Assembly: GCA_029378245.1 (NCBI GenBank) | Contig: JARKIF010000122.1 | Coordinates: 1 to 64,000, forward strand | Reading direction: 5' to 3' | From: Roridomyces roridus | Lineage: Eukaryota > Basidiomycota > Agaricomycetes > Agaricales > Mycenaceae | DNA: 64,000 nt | The notes under the pieces: generated by a model | The model's database searches: none | What the model saw: only the letters and a program-made list of their open reading frames with translations | Told to the model about the DNA's origin: nothing | Part shown: positions 33,501 through 44,652 of the stretch, one piece after another | How the letters are laid out: each line of letters starts with the position of its first letter | Position numbering within the stretch: the stretch's first letter is position 1 | Made by a program: the position numbers and the translations under genes

Positions 33501-36500
33501 GTCCCGAAATGCGCCAACAGCAACAACAGTCGCCTCGCGGCCGTAATGACAAGTGGGTGACTCGCCGTGGACGGCCTCAACCAGCTTGAGAATTGATGAC
33601 ATGTCGTTCATCCCCAGATCCAACCCTTCGGCGTGTTCGCTACAGAGTCCGAGAATCTGGTTTCTCGCGCGATACCAGCAGGCACGTTGTGAAAGATGGA
33701 TGCCGTCGCATATCATGCTGTGGCCAGCCTTTCTGCAGCGCGCGTTGGGCGAGGCGGGCCCGAAGAAAGTACAGATATTGGTTCCAATTTCTGACGGCTT
33801 CGGTGCAGCGACGCTGGGCAGCAAGCGGAGCGGTTTGGAAGCGCGAATCGTGGCGGCGGAGGGAAGGTTGAGGGCCTTTGATAAAGCATAGACACCTTTG
33901 CGACCGGCGAGACGCTTCATGACGCGCATGAATTTGAGCTCTTCATCCGTGAACTTTTTGGCGCGATACCGCTGAGGATTGAGGGTGTCCGCGGCGTTGG
34001 CGATACGTCTGATCATCTCCTTCGCACTCACGCGCTGTTTCAACGCGACACGAAGGAGGACACTTAGACGGGGAACATCGCTCGTGGCAAGTGCCATAAG
34101 CAGTCGCTTGTTGTCATTCATACGCGTCGTAGCACGGGATGCCTTTCGCGTAAAGTTGAGCATCTACTGCTGGTAAGTCACATCGACGTTGCAAGTTTGA
34201 GCGCTCACCTTCAAATGCTGGTCATTTTTTTGAGCGGTGGCCTCCCGGAGCGAGTCGGCAAGTTGGTTTGGTGTTAAATATTGATATGGGATGTGCGCGG
34301 GTGCATCTTCAGCTCTAGCACGGAGGCCATCCAAAGTCTGACCAACCCGCACGGCACGGCAAGGGGCACATTCCGGTTGGTTAATCCCCGTGAGTCCGGT
34401 ACACTCGACCGAACGAATCCACAGGCAAGTCCCGTCTTCCCTGGAGAATCGATCCAGCTGATAAGGCAGCTTCATACGACTGGATGCGGAATGAATGCCC
34501 CACGGATAAGCTTCCGGTGTGGCCCATTCCAAACAAACGCCAGGACACGGAGACTCCGCGGGATTGGCATTGTCTTGCAGATGAGGGACAATATTGAGGC
34601 TGGTCGAAGTTTCGGCAGGAGCAGAGGATGAACGGTGTCCTTGAACAGGTGACCGTGACCTTGAGTTTGAGTATGCACGCCTTTGAGTACGAGCCAAAGC
34701 ACGTCCCCGCAGGACACAGGGAGCTGATGCGGTGCGGCGACTGCTGGTAGGGTCATCAATCGGCAGCGCAGGGAGAGTAGGCTGCCTGGAGAGTCCAAGG
34801 CGTACGACACCCGCAGCTTCGATTTCCGCCTGAACTAAAGCTTTTTTGACTCTTTTTTGGCAGTCTTTCGAGTTCCTATGGCTGACGAGAGGCGCATCGG
34901 AGTTGGCGTAGCAATTGATAACCTTGCCACAAATATCGCACGCAACACGTCTGTATAGTGCAGGGGTGCCGGTATTTGGGGGAATATGAAAGTGAGGCAC
35001 CGGGGTTTGAGCAAGGAAGGAGTGCTGAGTACCCTGTACTGGCGTCGAGTCCAGTCGCGGGAATGACAAAGTTGGGCTGTAATCAAGATATCCCACCTAA
35101 GGAAGCACCGTTCGCGTACCTTCAGAACCCGGTAGGTACCTTAAAACGTTGACATGAAGGAAGCCTAACAGGCCGCGTCTACACAGCGGCGGATCAAGCT
35201 ATTCCCAATTGGGAAGCTCCTCCTCCCACCGTCCCACGACACCACCACCGTCCTCGACGCTCGGGCCCACCGCCGCTAACCAATGCCTCGATGCCTCGTA
35301 ATCCCCCGCTCTCGGCCTTTCTTTAAATTGGGAGCAGCACAGGGCACCTCTAGTTGACTGCAGCCGCCTTCGTCGCCTCCTACAAATCCGCCGCTCGCGC
35401 TGGTACCCTTGTACCCTTGCAGTGCCCCGCAACGCGGTGCTTCTCTTCAATACGACTGCGAAACACACCGCGTACAGCCAGTAACTTGCACGGAAGGAGC
35501 CGAGTAGCACTGGGAATGAGACCTTCGCTCACGGCTACGGTGCTTGCTGGTTGCGCTCTACCGGGCTCTACCGCGCCCTCCACCCACGCTCGCCATCTCA
35601 CTGCCCCCGATGGATCTACCGCCCCCGCCACGGACATCACACGGGGCGATTTCTCAATCCACCTCCACCTCCACCTCCAGTGTCCACTCCCTGCCCGCGG
35701 CCTCAGAGATCCTCCACGCTGGCACCTACATTCACGTGCTATGATCCTCCCACTCGCTGCAACGCAAACGACGAACTCCCGCCCCAAACTCGGCCTCTAC
35801 GTCCCGACTCCCCGCCCCAGCCTCCTCCCCACAGACAATGTGACCGTACTGCCTATGCAAACAGTATATTCGCGCGCAACTTCCCGGCTTCATGCAGCAT
35901 GCGGTGCTCATCATCGCACTCGCGTAGATGCGAGAGAGGAGGGCAAGGAGGGCCTGAGGTGAGGGAGGTGGAGACCGGAGGTGAGAGAGGTGGAGGGCCC
36001 GGGAGGTAAAGGAGGTGGGGGTATGGGAACGGGTACACTGTGGAATGTTGGCAGCGGGTATACACTGTCTGACGGGAGTCGAGCCCTGTGGTAGGCCGTC
36101 TGACGGCCCTTTCTATCATTGGTTTGTACACCTACGGCACCTCCGCATCCTGAATATTACACCCTTCTCGATCTCCTCATCCAGGATCAGAATATTGAGT
36201 GATACTGTCTTGTCTAGCATAAATAAATTGAAAATACTTCACGAACCTCGGCCGTTTCCTACACCTCCGTCACCTCGGCGCCCATATTGAGTAATTTCCG
36301 GGGAGCCAATCGGGTGTCGAATAAAGATCGTTCCCCACTTTGATTTTTCTCTAGTAGGCATTTCACGGGGGATTCACTATTTTGAAAGTCGGTTTTTTGT
36401 CCTGTAGGTCTGCCGCACCCGAATTGATTTTTGCCCCATTTTTTCCGAGTGAATTAATCCGTGAACATGATTTCGTTCGAAAGGCAGGGTACTTCCTTAT

Positions 36501-38220
36501 AGGTATTGTACTCAGTTTACAACTTACTTGTGGGATGTTGCGCGATTAGTTTCCCTTGACTCAGGAATGTTCAGCACTGTTATGAACAGTGTTTGAAGCT
36601 CTTGTACACTTCCTCCGACTCTTGGTTTAATTTCTTCGGCCTCAAACAAGCTGTATTGACAATTTAATCAAACATGATATAGTCTTGCAACCGAGCCCAG
36701 CCCGGGCCAGCCGTCATGCCCTCTTTGTCCTACTCCATCCTTTGCACGCTCCGCGCACTCCTTTACTCTCTCTCCTACCAGGGTTGGACCCTGTTGCTGC
36801 GTAAGCAGTAACGAACGACGGCCGATCGCCGAAAATGCGCAAATGGAATGATACCAGCGCCGACCCACGGAAGAATGCATTGAGAAAACGAAGGTCGAGG
36901 GAAAGGAGCAGTGAGGAGGGACAGGGAGGAGGGGAAGTGTAAACTGTGAGCCGTGAGCCATGCATCAACCTAGACGACAAAGCCCCACTACTGCGCAGAT
37001 ATCACGGAGTCGGCCGACGATGGCATGACGATCGTGAGGACGCGGGTACTGCGACCCCAATGCCAGCCCGAGGACACGACTAGAGAAGGAGAGTCGCAGG
37101 CCGCAGGGAGGGAGGGGGTGGGAGGAGGTGGGAGGAGGTGAATCTCGTCGAAGGGGTCGTGGAGGATGGGCTCGAGGGTATGGACGGAATCATACGTGTT
37201 CATACCCAAAGTGTAGGCAGCACACCCTCCATCCCCGCCACGGTCGGCTGCGGTGCGGAAAACCGGTGCTGCGTTAGCAGCGCACTCAGGGCAATCATTC
37301 GAGGGTAGTGACACCCTTTTGAGGAGACTGTAAGGTAGGGAGGGATGCGCGTGTGCGTGCCAGGCGGTCGGAACGAGGTGCGGGTACAAGGAGGAACGGA
37401 GGTGGAGGCTGGAGCCGGGGGTGCCGCAGGTCGGCCTCTATGGTTCGAATTCTTCAAAGCGTCGCACTCAGTCGATGCTAACGTTTCCTACAGACATTTT
37501 TTGAGGCAGGAATGCGGAGGCGGCGTGGAAAACAGCCGGGACAGGGTGAGGGCGCTGAAGGTAGTAGGAAGGGAGGTGGCGGAACCGTGGGTCATGGTTG
37601 TGCTACGCCAAAAGCGTCACAGTCGGCTGGAACACTAGATTTTCCAAGAGTTGAGGCAGGATCACAGAGGCTTCGGGCAAGAGGTAGCCCGAACGGAGGA
37701 ACAGAGGCGGTCGACAGAGATCTTTCAGCGGGCGAAGGGTACATGGGAAGCGAGGATGGCGTGCTCACTGCTCAAGGCAGGAGCATAGCGCCTGTGAGCG
37801 TGGATTGGCAGCGGGGTGCCAGAGCGTTGACGGTGGTGGTGGTATCGAAGGAAGGAGAGCTTCCCAATCGGGAATAGTAGTAGTTGATCCGACTCGGACG
37901 CTGTGTAGACACGACCTGTTAGGTACGCTTCATGTCAACAATTTAAGCTACCTACTGGGTTCCGAAGGTACGCGAACGTAGCTTCCTTAGGTGAGATATC
38001 CAGGGATAGGGGGTGGTGAATAGAAGCTGCCAGACAGCGAAAGCCGTGGGAGTTGTGGTTCCCGCCTCGGATCGAAGCCGTGAGTGGTCTCGAAGTCAGG
38101 TCCGAGTGTGTATGGACCGGATGTAGCGTCGAATCCAGGGAGACGTTGGACCGGTGTAAGAGCGGGAGAGTGGATAGGGGGAGGAGGGCTAGAAGGAAGT
38201 AGCCTGTCCGTATCTCCCAT
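30513..38220 (-). pseudogene. P-element-like transposase gene, five exons, first exon split by a 2.9-kb insertion
   Basis: Exon pieces: 38220-38002 plus 35093-34209 (one exon before insertion), 34163-33188, 33135-31273, 31194-31037 and 30986-30513. Introns are 45, 52, 78 and 50 nt, and every junction keeps frame. Without the insertion it would encode about 1,524 residues. The N terminus is Pro-rich, then a C2H2-like CDICGKVI..HRNSKDC motif. The centre carries an RNase-H-like set: CDGIHLSQ, a FDGDSVF stretch, DPKHITKR, and RLEEIFSEVR near the end of the core. These correspond to the D, D, DPxHxxK and E positions I know from P-element/THAP9-type transposases. The C terminus has zinc motifs (CYQC..HVGGH, CGFCGRGNC, AHIREQHP). 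Family assignment is by motif memory. The exons show no stop or frameshift apart from the insertion. Confidence 0.6.
35086..38001. mobile_element. 2.9-kb inverted-repeat element (35094-37993) with 8-bp target duplication AGATATCC
   Basis: The left end CACCTAAGGAAGC at 35094 matches the inverse of GCTTCCTTAGGTG ending at 37993. Imperfect similarity between the arms continues about 130-180 bp inward (GTTCGCGTACCTTC, GTTGACATGAAG, GTGTCTACACAGCG/CGTCTACACAGCGG, ATTCCCRATTGGGAAGCTC). AGATATCC flanks it at 35086-35093 and 37994-38001. The interior has low-complexity, Pro-rich frames but no transposase motif, so it is probably non-autonomous. An 8-bp duplication fits hAT, P or Zisupton-type elements; the CACCTAAGG end does not decide between them. 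Confidence 0.9.
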
Positions 38221-38500
38221 GGCGCGTGACAGGTGACCGTGGCGTGTGCTGCTGAGAGAAGCACGGAGGCAGAACGCGTGTTGTTGTTGGTAGTTGTTGG
38301 TACACGGATCAAATGCACATAATTTCTCGGAGTCGCCTTTATACAACTTGTGGCATGGGGCCACCTTAAATATTTCACAATGTACATTCCAGGTATTAGA
38401 ATGAGGTATCCCGGCGGTAAAATGGGGGGTAAACCACTGGAATGAGCGAGAAATGAAAAACCGCGCTGAAACAGCCTTGGAAACCGCTTTGGCAGGACCC
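38221..38500. other. Promoter side of the P-like gene
   Basis: Region upstream (minus strand) of the ATG at 38220. In-frame codons continue upstream, so an earlier start cannot be excluded. Nothing else is recognised. Confidence 0.35.
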
Positions 38501-39560
38501 CGGGAACCTATCAAGCTACCACCAGTGGGTAGTCATGGTCCATCATTCATGATCCCGCTACCCCTTGATATTGACAGGCACATAGCGGCACTAAACTCAG
38601 AACTCGTTCGGAGAACGTGCTTGGAAAACTGGCCGCCGTGGTGTATCCCATCCTCACGCTGCCGGACGAAATAACCGCCGAAGTCTTCGTCCAATACACG
38701 TCTGGTACCCAACTGAAGGATGCAGTCCCATGGTTCTCGCCAGCGTCTGCTCTCCGTGGCGTTCAGTAGCATTATCTACGCCCCGTCTATGGACGCATCT
38801 AGATCCCGGCCCCCCGTTTACTAGGTATCATTCGTCCCAGCAACAACTCCACCTGTCCTTCTCCCCCGTTTGCAGAACCTCATCCTAGGAGGCCACCTTA
38901 CCCATGACATCATCCCCTTCCTTACTCTTCCCGCCCTCCGCAAATTCCACCTGGAGACGGTCGTAGGCATATGCGGGGAACAAGTGGTGGGCCTCATCCG
39001 GAGATCGGCGTGCACTCTGGCAGATTTGCATCTTCGTGTCGAAGATCTGGATGACATGAACGCATTGCGTGACTGTCTGCGGGCTTCACCAACCGTTCGA
39101 ACCCTCGAAATCAATTGTCGAAACATCACGGATGACGGTGATACGGTCAAACAGGTGCTCAGTTTGATGCACGACATCTCTCCCCTTGTCCCCGCGCTGT
39201 CGTCCTTGGCAATCAGCGAGTGTATGTAGGACAGCCGTTCATCTGTCTCCGCTCGTTGAGCTGCTCGCGGTCACAACGAGTGGCGGGGTGGGTCGACTAG
39301 AGTCATTCAAAATTTCCTTCATCCAGAAGGACCATACGTTCTGCTGCGACGATCCGAAAGGAGAAGCAGCGCATCGACCAGTCGTAGATATGCTGGACAA
39401 ATTGCGGGAGATGCGTTCCCGAGGGCTCAAGGTGGAGATCCAGTCGGCGGTGGATTGGTTCAGTGACGAGATTAACTCGAGGATGGTACGTTCAATAATT
39501 ATGTTGTCTTTTCCTGTTCGAATGTTGAATTTGTTTGTTAGATTCAGGAAATTTGTGGCG
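38501..39560 (+). pseudogene. F-box/LRR-type relic of a second F-box family
   Basis: An initial coiled-coil stretch (DIDRHIAALNSELVRRTC) and the F-box motif YPILTLPDEITAEVFVQY are in different frames, so a frameshift lies near 38625. The F-box frame stops at 38769, far too early. LRR-like sequence resumes at about 38870 (LQNLILGGHLTHDIIPFLTL, LRKFHLETV) and runs to a TAG at 39227. More of it (PLVELLAVTTSGGVGRLESF, MLDKLREMRSRGLKVEI) continues in another frame to about 39480. The middle part expected between F-box and LRR is missing. This family (VLTLPxEIxSEIFxxxLP) is distinct from the SNEAP family elsewhere in the window. Confidence 0.6.
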
Positions 39561-39993
39561 AGGTTTGATTCATGGCGAACACGTATGGTTAAAGAAATCT
39601 TTGGATGCCTTCAAATGGGGCTACATACATATATATCATATGGCATGGAGCAGCCCTCTTGGCTTGCTCTAGAGCTCTTGGCGACATGATACAGGAACAT
39701 TGCAAGCTTGCCGCCGACCACAGACTCAATTGTGGCTCGGGCCCTTGAAACGTCCAAAACGAGTCGGTGTCGCGGCGAATGCCGCAGATTCCCATTGGCG
39801 CGATGCGACTAAGTACGGTCATGGATGCTTGTTCTCAGGTTCTTACTCGGGAGACTTGAAAGGTAAGTTCAGATTCTGTCAGGTAGAACGAACAGCCCTG
39901 CATATGCCATAAAGTACTCACCGCTCATCAATGAAACGGGTGCCATTCAGAATTCTTGGTTGCACTAGTACTGGGGGAGTACTAGTGCGGTTA
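39561..39993. other. Intergenic, one strong palindrome
   Basis: Contains the hairpin at 39962-39988. No gene recognised. Confidence 0.4.
39962..39988. repeat. Perfect 11-bp inverted repeat with a GGGGG loop
   Basis: GCACTAGTACT is followed by GGGGG and AGTACTAGTGC. It sits at the left border of the duplicated block and is absent from the corresponding border of the second copy. The phrase CACTAGTACT recurs at about 40084. Confidence 0.8.
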
Positions 39994-42503
39994 AATTTGT
40001 TGTCGAATGATTCTAATGTGCTATGTACAAAACTCAGGTCCATGGTTCTCCAAGGCAATCACCGTCGTTATTTTCGACATTCCCACTAGTACTGTGGCGG
40101 ACGCCGAACAATATTTGTCCTTGCTGATTATCTGATCGGTCCTTTTTTCTCTGCGTCCACCACCATCGACGGCTCAAGCTCAAGCTATCAGGACGCATCC
40201 ACTGGCTCTCCACTTTCTGAATCTACCTCGATCTGTGGAAATTCATCAAGACTGAGGTGCCCTCGATCTCCTTGTTCTCGACGGAACGGTATATTTATCG
40301 CTCTGGAACACAATCGAGTCTTTGGCAGGCAGGACGCATTCAGGGTCGCAGCCGCAATATATTACATTTGCGTCCAAGCTTCTCGAATACCTCCTGTGTA
40401 AACTCCCGCCCTCCACGCGCACGGCGACTGATTTCACGGACCCACCACAGGGTCCTGCATGGCGTCTAGTCCGCTTCAAATCCGAGGACAGAACAGGGTG
40501 CCTGCAAGGCGCCGTAACCCGTGCATATATACTTCATTGTTCGGATTCGCGCTCTACCCTTCTTTCCTTCCACAAACCGCTACTAATCTCCTAATGGGTG
40601 AATTCGACACCACAATCGGCTATATGCTGGTGTCTGTTCTGCGTATGTCCCGTCCTTGCTGCTCTTCCCTTGACGACACTTTATCCCATGCAGTGAATAC
40701 GTTCTTTGGGGGCATCATAGCTTCCCAATTTTCAACCTATTACAACTCAAGTACGCTTTCCCCGCCGTCTATCCCATATACAGGTGTCGAATCCTTGGTA
40801 CTTAATAGGATTCGACGACCCGCCCTGGGTCAAGTCAGTATCTCCATTTCTACCATGCTCATGCGTTGAATTTCCCAAACAGGCTTGGTGTCGTCGCTCT
40901 TTACCTGATGAATGCAGCGCACATTGTATCGATGGCGCTCATGGCCTGGTGCGAGTAACTCCTCCAACGTTGATCTCACCTAATGACGTTCTCATGTCAG
41001 GACCTACTGTGTCGCGTGGGTAGTTTCCTCCTGCTTCTCGAGCTACATCATTGAGTTCATGGCGACCATTCCCAGGGATTTCAACCACCCTGAGCTCATT
41101 AATCGTAGGCACAGCCGGCCAGTCCGGCGATTTTGCTCGTTGGCACGTTCCTAATTGCATACAGAAACTGGATGGCCGTTGACCCTCTGCTCCGCAAGTG
41201 AGTCCGTTCCTGAATGGAATTTGCCGGCCTTGGAATTTCGGCAGTGACTGCGGTGCTGGCTCTTATCAATCAAACGTTCCAATCGCATAGGCAAGCATGC
41301 ACGGTTCCCTGCGAGGTGTCGATTGAACCTGTTGCAGAATATACAGGTTCACCGGGAACAAATGGCTCGTGGCCTTCCTGGCCGTTGGAATCCTGGCAGA
41401 TTGTGCACTGGGACTGGCAGCGTCAATTCAAGCCACGATCGCGACAACGTACGTTCACCTCCACGCTCATTGCCTTCTGCATTCTGACATCTATTGGGGG
41501 AACTCAGACTAGAAAAGATCGACGAACTCCAGGGTACGGTGGAGGGAAACCTAGCTCTCCAAGCCACGCTTGATATCATCATCTCAAGTACGCCGTTGCG
41601 CCTTCTCATTTAAATTCATTTGCTGAGCACCGGGGCAGTCATGCTTTCTGCCAGGTTCTATAAATCCAAGACTCAAATCCACGCCGTTTCATTCGGGCCA
41701 TCAAAGTCAAAGTTGAGACGCACGAACAAGGGTCTTAATATGCTCATGCGTGCTGCGATTCAATCTGGTACCTTTACGTGTGCGTTTCCCTCTTCTCCTT
41801 TGCTCATGAGCCGATTCTGACGGGCGCCACACAGCTTTGTTCGCCATCGGGTCACTGGTGGCGTTCCGTTACGCGCCTGGAACCTACATGAGTCTGATTT
41901 TCTCTGTTCCTATTGGGCGTATCTACACCCACGTATGTGCTGCCTGCCCCATAATATCCCTTCCCTCATCTTGCAATAACAAATCTGCAGACGATCCTAG
42001 ACCACCTCATCAGCCGCGAGCACCTCCGACATATCCTCACTACCGACGGAAGCACGCGCACCCGCCCGCGCCCGGCGGTGGCTACGACCAATCGAAACGT
42101 CCCACAGAGCACTGTAGTGTTCAACACTCTGGGTACCACGGACATGATGTCTGGACACGATACTAGTGGGAGTGGGACTGGTTCTGGAACGGACTCGCTG
42201 CAGGTGCGCAATGAGAAGGACAAGGACCCCGAGGCGCAGCTTGAGCCCGAGGTGCATGAGATGCATTCGCGGAAGGGGCCAGAGCGTACATACGCCGAGC
42301 CATGATCAAAGTTCCCAGGTATTGAAAGATCCTTCGTATTCTTGTGGTTGTATAGTTTTTGCAAAAGAATGGAATAATTGAGACACATTAGTTGAAAAAT
42401 TCCAGGCGCAGTGATCGAAAGACCCCTTCGATTCCACGACGTCCTTTCTGCCTCCACCTACGTATTGCTCTCGTTGCCCGTGGGAGAGAAGCCATCGAAT
42501 TGG
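39994..42503 (+). repeat. Segmental tandem duplication, copy A
   Basis: Aligns in direct orientation with 44032-46608 at an offset of about 4,040-4,060 bp. It starts at AATTTGTTGTCGAATGATTC and ends near GAGAGAAGCCATCGAAT. It includes the full DUF6534-type gene with promoter. Differences are mostly point changes plus small indels. Confidence 0.85.
40594..42304 (+). pseudogene. DUF6534-type multi-pass membrane protein, copy A, with a 13-bp frameshifting insertion
   Basis: Exons begin 40594-40642, 40694-40750, 40809-40833, 40883-40954, then from 41001. The product reads MGEFDTTIGYMLVSVL, then LNTFFGGIIASQFSTYYNS, FDDPPWVKLGVVALYLMNAA and HIVSMALMAWCE. Later come IYRFTGNKWLVAFLAVGILA and KLRRTNKGLNMLMRAAIQSG. 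The end FSVPIGRIYTHTILDHLISR is followed by a Ser/Thr-rich cytosolic tail. The NTFFGG start and the PIGRIYTHTIL ending are what I know of the fungal DUF6534 family, whose function is unknown. A GC-AG intron (GCAAGC..TTGCAG, near 41292-41337) is required to join QTFQSHR to IYRFTG. Relative to copy B, 13 extra bases near 41114 shift the frame inside helix 4. Exon joins between 41040 and 41110 remain uncertain. Confidence 0.65.
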
Positions 42504-42599
42504 TTGGACACCTCAAGGCGGACAGCGTCCAGTCTCCTTTGGGTCTTCCCAAATTCATCGTAGAAGGGCGCCGCAGTGCGTTCCGCATGCGAAGAACTC

Positions 42600-43904
42600 G
42601 AACCTCAGACACAAGGCTCAGGCGACATTGGAAGGAATCGGGGATTATCATGGCTGCCCATAATGGGGCCCGCACCATCAACAACGAAGTACTCGAGATC
42701 TGGGAGGGCTCGGAGGACTTCGATGAGAGGGCCCATTTCGGGCCAGATCCGGCATGTGATCAACAAAAAACTCCTCAAGGAGCACGGGGAACGTTGTATG
42801 AAAGGGAGTAGAATCGGGGTCGAATTGCACTTGCAGAAACTGGAGGGATGGTGCTGTGAGGTAATGCAACACACGAGATCGTGAGGTGACAAGTCGGCGT
42901 AGTTGTGGGAGATGTATGCCACCCTTGCTGTCATCCGGTGCTGGGTGGTCTAACAAGTCGAAGAAAGTTAGACGACACTCGACCAGGTTGTGAGCAGCGG
43001 ACAAGATATCAAGTTGTCTGGGGCAAGGATGTTTGCCGTGATAGTGCGTTATCTGGGCCCAGGGGACGTCGAGTGGGGCGGAGCCCACTGAAAGTGCGAG
43101 ATCGGTGAGAACAACTCGACGCAAGGACGGAGCATCCGACAGGAAACTGAAGGCTCCCTTTATTGAATGCCAGTGATATGCCCCTGCTCGGTCAATGAAC
43201 TCAAAGTTCTCGAGGGCAGGGATTCGATTGCGGATGCTTTGAATAAGATCATATATGGCTGCGTTGGTGGCCGGGAAATGTAGTTCGAAAAAGAATTTCC
43301 TCCAGCGATGGGATTCTGCAAGGATCTTGCTGAGTAGAACGGTAGCCGGCGGGCCTTCATTCTCTTCCCGCCACTCAACAGACACATCGAGCGTGAGGTT
43401 GGCGGAACGGAGAAGCTGGCATTCGAGGAAGGAAAGAGGGTAGATGTGGAGGGCCGGAGACTCATGACGGTACGGGCATGAGATATGAATGGTGCGCCAC
43501 AGAAATGGGGTGCCGAGTGCCACGACTCTCCACGACCTGCATATGTGGCCGAGAATCCAAGGGGGAGAGTACACGTCTCGAAAATGCGTATACCAACTTG
43601 CAGTGCGAACTCGGCGCGTGAATGATGTCCAGGAGAATATTTCCGCCAACAGCTCGTTCGGCATGCGACGCACTGGCGACAGAATCGCCGCATACGACCG
43701 AATGCAATCTGCTGTCGCGTCGCGCTCAGCAACGAGGCTCTTGACAACGTGACCGCTGCTCCGAGAATCGTCAATCTGGAAGTCCAACGCAGCCAGTTGC
43801 GAGCGTTTCTTATCAAGAAAAGCGAGGAGCGAGGAGATTTCGGCATCGGGAGGAGGATCGTTGCCTAGGAGGAGATGGGTGCACGGCGGTGGGGAAAGAT
43901 CCAT
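42600..43904 (-). pseudogene. F-box-like gene copy 4, frameshifted and 3'-truncated
   Basis: The start MDLSPPP at 43904 is followed by NDPPPDAEISSLLAFLDKKR, the F-box-like core LSPVRRMPNELLAEIFSW, WILGHICRSWRVVALGTPFL and LRR-like blocks. Near 42820 the frame changes: LQFLQVQFDPDS is followed only in another frame by LPFIQRSPCSLRSFLLITC and LIEVLRALPDLEYFVVDG. The reading then fades at about 42600, where the tail of duplicated block A begins (from about 42400). The upstream sequence (TATCCACCTTGCAATTGAGATGG) is shared with copy 5 at 54230, so the two are duplicates. A product of about 350 residues could still be made. Confidence 0.65.
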
Positions 43905-44652
43905 GCTAGAAAAGAAAGGTCCGGGAAGAGAAGCCTGGATGGTGGAGGATATCCACCTTGCAATTGAGATGGTGGTGGTTCGGGTCAAAGGAAGTAGCAT
44001 CACGTGGAACGTGATAGCCGAACAAATGCGGAATTTGTTGTCGAATGATTCTAATGTGCTATGTACAAACCTCAGGTCGGTGGTTCTCGAAGGCAGTCAC
44101 CATCCTTATCTCCGTCATTCCAGGCGGGATAGCAAAGGAAGGTGCTTTGCCGACGGCCAACCGAACTTGAACCGAAAAACAGTATTTGTCCTTGCTGATT
44201 ATCTGATCGGTCCTTTTCTCCGCTTCCCCCCATCCACTGCTCAAGCTCAAGCTACCAGGACGCATCCACTGGCTCTCTCCTTGCTGGGCATCTAAATCAA
44301 TCTATGGATAGTCTTTAGGACTGAGATGGCCTCGATCCCCTCTAGAACACAATCGAGTCTTTGGCGGGCCGGATTGGGGCAGGACGCATTATGATTCAGG
44401 GTTGCAGCCGCAATATAGCACATTTGAGTTCCTCGAATACCTTCTGTGTCAACTCCTACCCTCCAGCCGCACAGCGACCGATTTCACGGCCCACACAGGG
44501 TCCTGCATGGCGTCTGTCCGCATCAAATCGGACGACAGAACATGATGCCTGCAAGGCGCCGTAACCCTCGTGGAAGGATGTGCATATATACTTCATTGTT
44601 CGGATTCGCACTCTGCCCTTCTTTCCTTCCACAAACCGCTACTAATCTCCTA

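Noticed and set aside
35354..36009. Pro/Arg-rich plus-strand ORF of 202 codons inside the 2.9-kb element
   Set aside because: Low complexity, overlapping ORFs in all other frames and no motif. Best explained as GC-rich element sequence.
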